NCBI GenBank assembly: GCA_001599755.1
Contig: BCHX01000001.1
Span: 3,162,001-3,226,000, forward strand
Source: Gliomastix tumulicola
Taxonomy: Eukaryota > Ascomycota > Sordariomycetes > Hypocreales > Bionectriaceae
Reading direction: 5' to 3'
Length of the DNA: 64,000 bases
Shown here one piece after another: positions 50,809-60,818 of the stretch. The notes below the pieces were generated by a model. That model ran no database searches and was not told the DNA's origin. It worked only from the letters and a program-made list of their open reading frames with translations. Position 1 is the stretch's first letter. Each line of letters opens with the position of its first letter. The position numbers were made by a program, and so were the translations under genes.

Positions 50809-53449
50809 ATGTCTCCGCCGCCGGACAACACGACGAGCCCCGACAGCCAGCCAAGCCATGCAGAGGTGACCATGGCACATGGCGCCTCTGCCGACGCTGC
50901 GGAGGCCCCGAAGCCTTCTGGCTCTGCTCCCGCTCCCGGGGAAAACGGCAGCGTCGTGGCCGAGGCTCAAGATGGCCCCTCGTTGGGTACAGCGGTGGAC
51001 ACCAGCCAGCCGTCGAAGCTGCCAGAACGGACCTCGTCCCTCGCCCCCCCTCCTCCTCCCCCAGACACGGCCGCCGATGAGCCAGCAGCGGCGGCAGCAG
51101 CAGCAGCAGCAGACCCCGTCCGCCCCTCGACCCCGACGAGGGGAAAGCAGGTGGACCGCAGCTCAGACTCGGCCTCGACGCTAAGACCCCCCGACGACGA
51201 CTACCGCCGCCTCTCCGCCGGCGAGCAGCCCAACTACGTCGACCCGACGCCGTCCACGCCGATGCCCTCCCAGCCCCCCTCGCGCAGCCCATCCAACGCC
51301 CGCTCCTACGAGTCCGACGGCCGCTCACCGACGAGGTCCGACACTGAGGAGGTGGACGAGAAGCGGTACGCGAGCGAGGATGACCAGGAGGAGGCCGGGT
51401 CCACGTCCGAGATCCAGAGCATCATGGAGCAGTTCAGCGAGAGCGGGGGAGGGCCCGACGCCGAGGAGGTCATGAGTCCGCGGCTGGAGATCGCGTCGCC
51501 GATGCTGGGCAGTCCCAGCCACCAGCACCCGCCGCGGAAGTCGAGTCTCGAGCCGCTCGCGCCGTCAATCGCGACGCACATCCGCGACATGGACGGTCTC
51601 CGTCTGTCCACCGGCTCGCCGACGGCGAAGAACGAAGGGTTCGGCGGCCGCGCCGAAGCGCGAGGCACGGGCGAGGAACACGGTCCCCCCGTACCTCCCA
51701 AGGACGACTCTCGTGCCCGGGCATCGGGATCAAAGGACGACAAAGTCACCTCGCCGACGTCGCCGCCCCGGTCAATACACCGTCCGCCCCCTCCGGAGCC
51801 CGAAGCCGAGCCCGCCCTCCCCTTCGACTTCCACCGCTTCCTCGAGCAGCTGCGCAACAAGAAGGCCGACCCCGTGGCCCGCTACCTCAAGTCCTTCCTC
51901 TCCGAGTTCGGCAAGAAGCAGTGGATGGTGCACGAGCAGGTCAAGATCATCAGCGACTTCCTCGCCTTCATCGCCAACAAGATGATGCAGTGCGAGGTCT
52001 GGCGCGACGTCTCCGACGCCGAGTTCGACAACGCGCGCGAGGGCATGGAGAAGCTCGTCATGAACCGGCTCTACTCGCAGACCTTCTCCCCGGCCATCCC
52101 CTTCCCCAAGCCGATACCCGGGGCCAAGCCGAAGCGGAAAGGGGGCGATCCTCCCCTGGGGCCGGGCCGACGCGGGCAGCACCAGGAGGACGTGGAGCGA
52201 GACGATATCCTGACGCAGAAGATCAACATCTACGGGTGGGTGAGGGAGGAGCACCTGGACATTCCCCAGGTCGGTGATAGCGGGAGGCGCTTCCTCAAGC
52301 TCGCTCAGCAGGGTATGCCCCGCCCCCCTTTCTTGCTATCCTTCCTTTGAAGAATCGTTCCGCTTACATGGGAAACCAGAACTCCTCAAGATCAAGTCCT
52401 ACCGGGCGCCGCGGGACAAGATCATCTGCGTCCTCAACTGCTGCAAAGTCATCTTCGGCCTGCTCAAGCACACCAAGTCGGACTCGTCAGCCGACTCCTT
52501 CATGCCCATGCTCATCTACGTGGTCCTCCAGTCGAACCCCGGGCATCTCGTATCCAACGTGCAGTACATCCTGCGATTCAGAAACCAGGAGAAGCTCGGG
52601 GGCGAGGCTGGATACTACCTATCCTCGCTGGTAAGATATCTTGCCGCAATCAATCAATCATCCTTGTATCGACGGAGGAGTTCTTCTTTCTAACGACTTT
52701 CTAGATGGGCGCCGTCCAGTTCGTGGAGAATATGGACCGCACCACGCTCACCATCACCGACGACGAGTTCGAGAAGAACGTCGAGGCCGCCGTCTCCGCC
52801 ATCGCGGAGAAGCACCAGGCCAACTCGCCGCTCATCTCCCAGCAGCCCACCTTTGACGAGAAGACGGCGGCATCCCGCCCGTCCCTCGACGGCCAGGACC
52901 ACGGTGGCAACACCGCCGGCGACGATACCCTCCCCATCGGCGGCCTGCTCAAGACGATCCAGAAGCCCCTGTCCACCATCGGGCGCATCTTCTCCGACGA
53001 CGGCGGGCAGGCTTCGGCTTCGTCCTCGTCCGCGTCGCCGTCGCAGCCGCTGCCACCGCCGCCGCCGCAGCTGCAGAACCGGCATCGGAGATCCCACGAC
53101 GGCGGTGCTGCTGCTGCTGCTGCTGCTGATGGGAGTCACGACAGTGGTGGACAGCGCCCGTCGTCGAAGCACGCTCTGTCCGCCGAGGAGGCCGCTGCTC
53201 GTCAGGCCAGCGCCGAGGCAGCCGAGGCCCAGAGACTGCACCGTGCCGAGCACGCCAACGTCGTCGAGACACTGTCGGGCATGTTCCCGGACCTGGACAA
53301 GGACATCATCAGCGACGTCGTTCACCAGAAGCAAGGGAGGTCAGTACAGCCACCGTTTTGATTCCTTCGCTCTATGTCACACTGATTGCTAACGTAATCG
53401 CTACAGAGTCGGATTAGCAGTAGACGCCTGCCTTGCCTTATCATCATAG
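50809..53449 (+). CDS. VPS9: Rab5-type GTPase exchange factor, Vps9 (VPS9 + CUE domains)
   Basis: Vps9 activates Rab5-family GTPases on endosomes and is needed for vacuolar protein sorting. The exons are 50809-52312, 52380-52630, 52705-53339 and 53407-53449, giving 810 residues. The first 320 residues are a long disordered Ser/Pro/Ala-rich extension. The VPS9 region follows: FDFHRFLEQLRNKKADPVARYLKSF, MEKLVMNRLYSQTFSP, KINIYGWVREEHLDIP, APRDKIICVLNCCKVIFGLL, and the GEF core ADSFMPMLIYVVLQSNPGHLVSN. A Ser/Ala-rich linker leads to a C-terminal ubiquitin-binding CUE domain (VETLSGMFPDLDKDIISDVV), completed across the last intron (GRVGLAVDACLALSS). The start is the first ATG in frame. An upstream in-frame extension without ATG exists, so the N-terminus is less sure than the rest. 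Confidence 0.92.
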
Positions 53450-53671
53450 CGCATCGCCCATGGCTAGGCCTCCTCTTAATACATTATTCCATTCCCTGGC
53501 CAATAGATTGTTCTCCTATGTGACAGTGTATATAAATCATGATTCATCTTCCTCTGCTCTTCTATGCACACAAGCTCAGACACACTTGACGCTTCACACA
53601 CATTATCCAAACGAAAGCCTCGTCTCAACCCACTTCCCGGACAGCCACCTCACCGACATCCTGTATCCCCT

Positions 53672-55987
53672 TTAAACACCCCGGTATCCCGCACCATACG
53701 CAGGCGCACTGTACGCCGCCCCATACATAGAGGTCGGCGCGTACACAGAGGCCCCTCCATACACAGACGACGTCACACGCGGCCGCTGCTCAGGCTGAGG
53801 CTGAGACTGAGGCTGCGGCCGCGATCCCAGGTCCGAATCCACGCTGCCCGAGTGACCGTGATGCGGCGCCGCAGGCGTCAAAAACCGATGCAGAGGACCG
53901 CCCGGTGGCGCCAGCGGCGACTGGAAGCCCCTCTCCATGGGCCCCGCGAACCGATCCGGCGAGGTGGGACGCACAGGCTCCTTCTCGAGGCTGTTTGCGA
54001 CAGAGAACATGGACAGCTTGCCCTCGCTCCCGGGCCGATCAAGCAGGAGCGAGTTGCGCGCGTCCAGGGGCGTGAGGTCATCCGTGTCGCGCTGCATCAG
54101 CTTCTCCATCTCCTTCCTCCGCTGGCGGTGAGGGTTGGTCTGGCAGCAAGCAGCGATGGCATGCCAGAGGATGAGAATGACGAGAACGATGGTCAAGCCC
54201 GACTGGACTGCAATCAGCACGACACCCGTGATGGTCTGCGTAGTCTGGCGGATTCCAAATTCCTCTACAAAGACGAGGATGCAGGCGACAGAGAGGAGAC
54301 GAACGACCTGGATGGTAATGTTGATAACATTTCCGGATTTCCGCTCATACGGCCGGCTCCAGAGGAGCATGACGAGCATGATGGCCTCGACAATCAAGAC
54401 CGAGATTGTCTGAGCCCTCCCGGAACCATCCGCAGCGGCGAGCACGACGCCCTTGGTGGCCATGTACACGATGACAGGGATGAATACCCACCAATAGCCG
54501 TGACGATAGCAATCGTAGAACAAGGAGTATTTGATCCACGTCTCCTTGTCCTCGTACAGGGCTCGGGTGTCGCCGTCCATCTTCTTCATCTTGTGGACCG
54601 TCCTCAAGATCTTCCACGAGAAGAAGACGAGAATGCCTGTGAAGATGGCAAGGGTGACGGCCGCAAGGGATATTGCCAGCCACGAGTCGCCTCGGGTGAA
54701 CTGAAACACGCAGTAGAGCACCCAGATGCCGTACAGAACAAAGATCAAGCAGGTGATGGCTCTCGCAATAGAGCCCCAGTAGTGCTTCCGGAAGCCAGCC
54801 AACTTCTCGGGGAAGTTGCCGAAAAGAGCCCAGAGCTCGAGGATCAGCTTAAAGAGGACCATGAAGAGAACGATGGCGGCGATGACGATGGCGACACTAA
54901 GCAGGACCGTCATGAAGATGTCAGACTTGGGAACTCGGAGCTGCTCTGCGAAGGCCTGGATCCCCGAAACCGTGTGCTGGAAGTCCGACTCGTTCTCGCC
55001 CTTGGGGACAGAGGTGTTGAAGCCAGTATCGAATTGGCGGCTTGCGAGAGTGACGAAGGCATCTGCAGCTCGTCTCACCCTCAGAAGCGTCTCGTCGGGT
55101 TTGTTCGTAGATCCATCAGGATAAACCAAGGTCGCGTTCGCGAGAAACTCAACACTGTCTGCCGTGAGGTTGCCACCCGTCTTCGCACGCAGGCTGTCGA
55201 TAGCCGACTGGACAGGTCCGAGGGGGATCATACCCGTTGAAAAGGCGAAATTCTTGGTGAAGCTGCGATAGATAGGAGGGTAGTTGACCGACATCATGCC
55301 GTTCATTGCGAGCCCCTGGAACCAGGTCATAACCTCCGTGAAACTCGGGCTCATGGTACCGCTGCCGGCGCCGCTTCCACCAGCAGCACCGCCCGCCAAA
55401 GCAGATCCAGCAGCCGAGATGCCCGAGACAACCAGAGCAGCTCCCGCGATGCCGGCAGCCACGTAAGAAACAGCAGGGACGTTGGCAGTCTTCCCATTGC
55501 TGACTTGGGACCGGATGCAGGCGACATCCTCGTCCGTGTCGAGCGTCTTCAACTTGAGCGTAGCCTGCGCAGCAATATCCGGGACCTGGAAGGCAATGGA
55601 CGGGATGAGATCCGCAAACTCGGATGGAATCTGCTGGCTGCCCCAGGCAGAAAAGGGGCCCTCGGGAACAGGGCAGAGCCTCTCAACAAAGGTTCCCGGG
55701 TCGCAGGGCTTAAACTTCTGGTTGAAAAGGGAATTGCCGTACGCGATCACCTCGAGCTCGGCGGTGACATTCTGATCCTTGGCGCTGAAGCCTGCAATGT
55801 CGAAGACAACGGTCTTGTTGTCATTGTCATATTTGATATCGACCCTGTCCACCGTGATTGTCGAATCATCCACGCAAGTCGTAAAGCCGTTCGTTTCGAG
55901 GAGGCTCTGACCAGCTGCCGTCCTAGCCAGGCAGGCCACCGCAATGACCTTCAACAAGTTCCATCTCGAGTCCAGCCACGGGACCAT
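53672..55987 (-). CDS. FLC-type (TRP-like/ML-domain) membrane protein
   Basis: This belongs to the fungal FLC (flavin carrier protein)/TRP-like family of ER and cell-surface membrane proteins, linked in yeast to FAD transport, cell-wall integrity and calcium. It is a single exon of 771 residues from ATG 55987. A signal peptide (VIAVACLARTAAG) precedes an ML-like lumenal domain with paired cysteines (FTTCVDDSTITVDRVDIKYD, FKPCDPGTF, RLCPVPEG). One early hydrophobic helix (VSYVAAGIAGAALVV) and a Gly-rich loop follow. After about residue 350 come seven or eight membrane spans (for example VLLSVAIVIAAIVLFMVLF, VFIPVIVYMATKGVVLA, ITGVVLIAVQSGLTIVLVIL). The cytoplasmic tail is Ser/Pro- and Tyr/Gly-rich. 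The yeast paralogue (FLC1/2/3) cannot be told. Confidence 0.92.
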   Translation of the reverse strand: MVPWLDSRWNLLKVIAVACLARTAAGQSLLETNGFTTCVDDSTITVDRVDIKYDNDNKTVVFDIAGFSAKDQNVTAELEVIAYGNSLFNQKFKPCDPGTFVERLCPVPEGPFSAWGSQQIPSEFADLIPSIAFQVPDIAAQATLKLKTLDTDEDVACIRSQVSNGKTANVPAVSYVAAGIAGAALVVSGISAAGSALAGGAAGGSGAGSGTMSPSFTEVMTWFQGLAMNGMMSVNYPPIYRSFTKNFAFSTGMIPLGPVQSAIDSLRAKTGGNLTADSVEFLANATLVYPDGSTNKPDETLLRVRRAADAFVTLASRQFDTGFNTSVPKGENESDFQHTVSGIQAFAEQLRVPKSDIFMTVLLSVAIVIAAIVLFMVLFKLILELWALFGNFPEKLAGFRKHYWGSIARAITCLIFVLYGIWVLYCVFQFTRGDSWLAISLAAVTLAIFTGILVFFSWKILRTVHKMKKMDGDTRALYEDKETWIKYSLFYDCYRHGYWWVFIPVIVYMATKGVVLAAADGSGRAQTISVLIVEAIMLVMLLWSRPYERKSGNVINITIQVVRLLSVACILVFVEEFGIRQTTQTITGVVLIAVQSGLTIVLVILILWHAIAACCQTNPHRQRRKEMEKLMQRDTDDLTPLDARNSLLLDRPGSEGKLSMFSVANSLEKEPVRPTSPDRFAGPMERGFQSPLAPPGGPLHRFLTPAAPHHGHSGSVDSDLGSRPQPQSQPQPEQRPRVTSSVYGGASVYAPTSMYGAAYSAPAYGAGYRGV

Positions 55988-57341
55988 TTCCACCGACAGG
56001 TTCCGGTTGCACCTCGGGGTCGATATTCAATTGTAATTCGAATCGGGTTTGTCGAATGTGCCGAAGAACGTCCAAACTCTGCTCAACAGATATACATAAA
56101 GACCAATGCTTCGAGTGAATGTCGTTATATACGATATAAGAAAGAAAGAAGACGTGGGAGAGAGAACGAATGGCGCGTGCCCAGCAGCGCAGGATTAGGC
56201 CAAAAAGACAATAAAAGAAAAGAAAAAATAAGCCTGAAAGGCTCTACCAGAGAGGTGGGCTGAGAAACGAAGGCATTCGGCGAGGCAGAAGAGAGAAAAG
56301 AAAGGAAGAGAAAGAAGGGGCCCTTCAAGGACGTTAGAATACATATGAAACGCTGGCAAGGGAAGGCAGGTACGATGCTGGTATGCCGCCTCCACACCTG
56401 CCTTGTGGGAGCCAAAAACAATTGCTAACACCACCAAGACATTCCGCAGCAAATCCAATCAATCGATGTCCGCAATATTCCTTCACCCCTTACCAGCTCC
56501 GTACCAAGTAATCGCCTGAGTTTGTCTCATGTTGAGCATAGCGGCTGCCCTGACTGGCTAGCAAGATCCCGTCTAGGCCGGGGCACGGGCCTCCAGCGCT
56601 CGGGGCGGTCTCCGAGTCCACTGGCGTGGGCTGACATAAAGGCTGTTACTTGGTCTACTAGAGGGCCACCAAAATATGTCTGACTATTTTTGTCTCTACA
56701 GCGCGAGTCGCCGACAGGTCGCAGAAAGGCCCCGCTAAATCCGCTCCAGCGCTGTCCAAAGCAAGCTAAGGCCGGCTCAAACCAGTTCCATTGGTTCTCG
56801 TGATCCCAGAGACACTCTGAAACAGCCTTCCCCCTTGCGTCAAGAATCAGGGGGAAACTCTGCAAAACGCAAAGCCCGGGTGACGTACCCATACCTATCA
56901 AGTGCTTCCTACCCGCGGGCTTGGGAACAGATTGTTTGAAATACGATCCAATGCTACCATGGTCCAGTTCAGGCGCAGCGTTGCAAACAAGCTCAGTGAG
57001 TAGAGGCGATAATAACATATATTCATCAAGTCTCTCGGGGGTCGCAGTGAGCAAGCCCCCTCGAACCACGTTGTTTACAATCCAATCCAATCATAAGAAA
57101 GAAAGAAAAAGACATCCCAGTCTATCCGTAACTCATGTGCATGCATGTTTGTCCGTTTCATCAACAGCCAAAAGAAATGAAATCATCAACGATGCCCGCC
57201 AGAACGTGCCTTCGCTTTGCCATTATCCAAAAGAAACATCCAAGATCGCGAAGAAAGGGGGCAAGGAGGAGGAGAGGAGAAGAGAGAAGAAGGGTCGGAG
57301 GAGGTTCCCGGTGGAAACACTTCATCAGTAGGCCACTGGTA
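55988..57341. other. intergenic: upstream of FLC-type gene, downstream of C2H2 gene
   Basis: 1.35 kb. The FLC-proximal half has GA/AAG-rich tracts (56130-56325), CT-rich on the coding strand, likely promoter and leader. A minus-strand frame at 56527-57090 begins without ATG and has no known domain, so it is not called. GA-rich repeats lie at 57240-57310. Confidence 0.5.
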
Positions 57342-60300
57342 TCACCTATACGCGGGCAGCTGTCGCTCATCCCACCCGTTATCTCCCGCCGTTGTTGGGT
57401 GCATATTGGGTGAGTGCGTATATGGTGACGCAGACCCTTGACCGCTGAACGGGCTGGCACTCGTCGCCGAGTGATCTATCATGTTGGGATACCCCATTTG
57501 CGGCCTCATCGCACCGCCGGGTGCAGTGTTATGCAGGCCAAGTCCATCAAACGCTGGGAAGGGTTCCAGGCCACCGCCGTTGCTGTTGTCGGTCGCCATC
57601 ATCGTATACTGAGCTTGTGGCTGCCCGTAGGCTGAGGATGCTGGCGGCATGTGATGTAGTTGGCCATTGGCCTGAGCATAGGGGTTATGGCCCATCTGCC
57701 CAACGCCCATGTTTGGCTGCCCGACTGCGTTGCCGGGAGCGTTGTAGTTGGGGACATAACCCGCGCCGTCCGACATCACGACCGGCTGAGGATACATGCC
57801 GTATGAAGGTCCTCCGTGGTGGTATCCCACCTGGCCGTGGTCCGGTAGATATGGCGGATGTGTGTGCACACCTTGGTTGATGCCCATGGCCATTTGCTCA
57901 TCCATTGTCACAGGGATGATGGGCCTAGGCGGAGGATCACGAACAGGGCTGATGATGGTGTCTGCGCTGATCTCCTTCGCCTTGGCGTCCACGAGCCTGA
58001 GAACGGGGAGAGAGATTTGTTCCATGTGCTTGGCCAAGTGGACGGTCAACTTCTTCCAGGTCAAGAATGTCTTCCCACAGAATCTGCAGGGCTCATGTTG
58101 GGGCAGGCGCGGAGTCACTTCATGGCATTTCTCAACCCGCTGCCACGTTGGGTCCAGACTGCCCTGCTTCTTGATGGCCGCCTTCGTCTTGACTTTGGGC
58201 TCAGGGAATTTATGTTCGCGGACCAGGTGCTGAAGAAAGTTGTCACGACGGTAGCATGTGTGCCTGCATTCCTCGACGTCGCAGGTCCACCACTCAAGCT
58301 GCCTATGTCCCTCATTCTCGTGACGAACCCAATCCGCCTTGCGCTTGAAGGACTTGGCATCTCGGCACTTCTCCCAGGTACATGTGAAGGGCTGGACATC
58401 CTCGTGCACATGCTTCGTCCAGTCAGAAGGCTTCTGGAACTTCTTCTTCGAGTAGCACAGTTGGCACTCGAATTCAGCAGGGAGTGACTGCGCTGGGGGC
58501 AGTGGAATATCAGGAGGGAAGCTGTCCTGATTGATCACACCGTCAGTCGGTGTGCCAGTGTCATCCTCGTCGATGTATTGAGTGGCGAGAGGGTCCAAGC
58601 CCTTAGCATCTCCCTTTGGGTCCAGTATGTTGGCCTGGCCGCCAAGAGCCATGCATAGCGATCCACATGGGCAGTTGGCACCGAGAGTTAGATGCTTGAC
58701 CTTGAGATTCAACAGCGTCTTGTACCTGATGACTTGATGTTGAGCAATCCTATCCACGAGGTAGCTGTTCTGCTGGTCATCAAGTTGCGGGTTGAGCCTG
58801 AGGACGTGAGACTGGAAGCCGGCAAAATTTGCCTCGATATGGTCAATGATGTTGGCTTCAGACTTCATGTCGCTTTCTTCGAAGTTGTCGTCTTCATCGT
58901 CCTCATCGTCGTCGTTGTCGCCACCAGTGTAGGCGGGTGCTACTGAGGTCGTGCTAAGCGCAGGCACAGGCGGGCCTCCGAATCCTTTCCAGAGATCAAC
59001 CAGATTTGAGTGTGATCCATTGCTATCAGGGGTGTTGGAGGTAGGCTTGGGCACCTCAGACCTGCTTCGTGGCCGCTTCAGCGTGTTGGTTACTTTCAAG
59101 CTGCCTAGGCCACGGTTGACCGGAGACGTCACGGACGGGCCGCTGAAGGAAGTCTTGCGAGGGCGTGGCTCGGAAGCATCTGGCGAACCCAAGCCGATAT
59201 TTGCGGCAAAAGACTCGATAGCTGCTGCCACGCCATTGCCATTGCCTTTCTTGTTCTTGCCCCAGCTAGAAGACCGATCAGGAGGCGGAGCCAAGTGAGG
59301 TGAGGTCAGGCTGTCGCGCTTCTCCTGCTGCGGTGACGCCACCTCAGGTTCCTCCTGGATGTCTTCTCCGGAGCCGCTCCCGCGGCGTTTGCGGAGCGAG
59401 CTTATACTAGGCCGTCGGACAAAGGCATACATGTCCTTGAGGATGCTGCCGCCTTTGTTGGCACGGTCGGCTGGCTGATCACTTCCTCGGTTTAGAGAAA
59501 GCTTCTTGAAGAGCCCGCCTCCTAGTATGCCGTCCATATCGAGATCAGCGACACTGTGAATGCTTCGGCGGCGGGTGCCCCAGGTGGCAGCTCGTGACAT
59601 GGCGTCACTGTCGCGACACATTCTCTCAAAGCGCTGGATAGCCTCCTGGGAAGAGACAGGCTGATTGAAGCCCGGCCTCTCATTCCGGATGGGGAATTCC
59701 ATCGCGGCGTTCGACCAGTTACGATCCCTGGCAAGCATTTGCCGGTCCTGGTCGTTCAGCTGTCCACCACCATTGACATCGATGTAGGTCTGGCCCGGCA
59801 CGATACGATTCTCTGTCTGGGAACCGAGTGGGATGTTATCGCTGTCATCGGACAGCGTCTTCTCGAGGGCTTGGAGCTCCTGGTCAGACTTCTCGACAAA
59901 GTCAGCTCCATCTTGGTTGTTGGACAGCCACCTGTCAACGTCCTGGTTGCGCTCTTCAAGCTCGTGGAGATTGGCAGTCTCATTGATGCTGGGGACCTCG
60001 TCTGCTGGGCGTTGCCGAGGATCGAGACCACCCTGACCAGTGAGAGAATCCCGCTGCCACCTCCCCATCGAGTCGCGAGGGGCTGACGTAGGATGCTGGT
60101 CCTCGTGAGTCAACGATATGAGGTCGCCAGCAGACTCGATGCCACCACCGCGCAGAGTGCTGGGGGTCTCGGCGAAAGAACGCAGCACCGTGTGCTGCTG
60201 CCCATTGTCGTCATGGTCCCAGACCGAGACGGAAATGCGAGGGCTGGAGGTATGCATGTTGAAGGGAGCCGGAGCCGGGGCAAGGCCGTCTTCGCTAGAA

Positions 60301-60818
60301 CGGCCGCTGCTGCTCTGACTAGGCGTCAATTGCGACGACTGGGTGATTATGGGATCGAGCCTAGAGAAGGGCTTCTGGAGTTCCTGCGGGGAAATCGAGA
60401 GCCCCGGACGATCTTGTGCCGGTCTGTTGATGGGAGCCCTGAGCTCACTCCGAGGCGAATTTGTATATACCGAGGCCGTTGGCTCGGGTGTCAAGGGCCC
60501 GGAGGGGTCGACGGCATGGCGTCCAATCCCGGAGATAGAGGCAGCCGCGCTGTGGTGGGCAATCAGCGACGATGCCGTGTCCCAGTCCGGGTGCTCGTCC
60601 TCGAAGCCACCCTCGGCGCCGAAGAAGGGATCTTCGTTGTCGCTCAGATCACTGTAATGACTGGGGCCGGAGCTCGAGGCGCCTGGCGTCTCGAAGTGAC
60701 CGAGTTGCTGAGGTGAGAGCGTGTCTGCGCTGATGTCGGTGAGAGTAGGGTCGGGGTGGTCGTTGCGGGTCAAGAAGAGGTGATGGTTTTGGAAGGGGGA
60801 AGGGAAAGTCGAACTCAT
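57342..60818 (-). CDS. large C2H2 zinc-finger protein, probable transcription regulator
   Basis: A single exon of 1158 residues from ATG 60818 (MSSTFPSPFQ). The first 600 residues are disordered, Ser/Pro/Asp-rich, with possible phosphosites (RRPSISSL, RPRKTSFSG). An acidic run (GGDNDDDEDDEDDNFEE) precedes a conserved helical region (IDHIEANFAGFQSHVLRL, YKTLLNLKVKHLTLG). The zinc-finger block, roughly residues 800-970, has several C2H2-like units: CQLCYSKKKFQKPSDWTKHVH, then CTWEKCRDAKSFKRKADWVRH, CDVEECRHTCYRRDNFLQHLVREH, and CRFCGKTFLTWKKLTVHLAKH. Loops between the Cys and His pairs are long and atypical. The tail is Gly/Tyr/Gln/Met/Pro-rich, low complexity. The targets are unknown; the broad expression of this class in Sordariomycetes is from memory only. 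Confidence 0.88.
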   Translation of the reverse strand: MSSTFPSPFQNHHLFLTRNDHPDPTLTDISADTLSPQQLGHFETPGASSSGPSHYSDLSDNEDPFFGAEGGFEDEHPDWDTASSLIAHHSAAASISGIGRHAVDPSGPLTPEPTASVYTNSPRSELRAPINRPAQDRPGLSISPQELQKPFSRLDPIITQSSQLTPSQSSSGRSSEDGLAPAPAPFNMHTSSPRISVSVWDHDDNGQQHTVLRSFAETPSTLRGGGIESAGDLISLTHEDQHPTSAPRDSMGRWQRDSLTGQGGLDPRQRPADEVPSINETANLHELEERNQDVDRWLSNNQDGADFVEKSDQELQALEKTLSDDSDNIPLGSQTENRIVPGQTYIDVNGGGQLNDQDRQMLARDRNWSNAAMEFPIRNERPGFNQPVSSQEAIQRFERMCRDSDAMSRAATWGTRRRSIHSVADLDMDGILGGGLFKKLSLNRGSDQPADRANKGGSILKDMYAFVRRPSISSLRKRRGSGSGEDIQEEPEVASPQQEKRDSLTSPHLAPPPDRSSSWGKNKKGNGNGVAAAIESFAANIGLGSPDASEPRPRKTSFSGPSVTSPVNRGLGSLKVTNTLKRPRSRSEVPKPTSNTPDSNGSHSNLVDLWKGFGGPPVPALSTTSVAPAYTGGDNDDDEDDEDDNFEESDMKSEANIIDHIEANFAGFQSHVLRLNPQLDDQQNSYLVDRIAQHQVIRYKTLLNLKVKHLTLGANCPCGSLCMALGGQANILDPKGDAKGLDPLATQYIDEDDTGTPTDGVINQDSFPPDIPLPPAQSLPAEFECQLCYSKKKFQKPSDWTKHVHEDVQPFTCTWEKCRDAKSFKRKADWVRHENEGHRQLEWWTCDVEECRHTCYRRDNFLQHLVREHKFPEPKVKTKAAIKKQGSLDPTWQRVEKCHEVTPRLPQHEPCRFCGKTFLTWKKLTVHLAKHMEQISLPVLRLVDAKAKEISADTIISPVRDPPPRPIIPVTMDEQMAMGINQGVHTHPPYLPDHGQVGYHHGGPSYGMYPQPVVMSDGAGYVPNYNAPGNAVGQPNMGVGQMGHNPYAQANGQLHHMPPASSAYGQPQAQYTMMATDNSNGGGLEPFPAFDGLGLHNTAPGGAMRPQMGYPNMIDHSATSASPFSGQGSASPYTHSPNMHPTTAGDNGWDERQLPAYR

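Noticed and set aside
53564..55240. Plus-strand 558-codon frame opposite the FLC-type gene
   Set aside because: It is the antisense shadow of a well-supported membrane-protein gene. Arg/His/Asp-rich composition is typical of an antisense frame.
56527..57090. 187-codon open frame on the minus strand between the FLC-type and C2H2 genes
   Set aside because: It opens without an ATG, its first ATG is well inside, and it has no recognisable domain. It overlaps probable leader/3' flank sequence.
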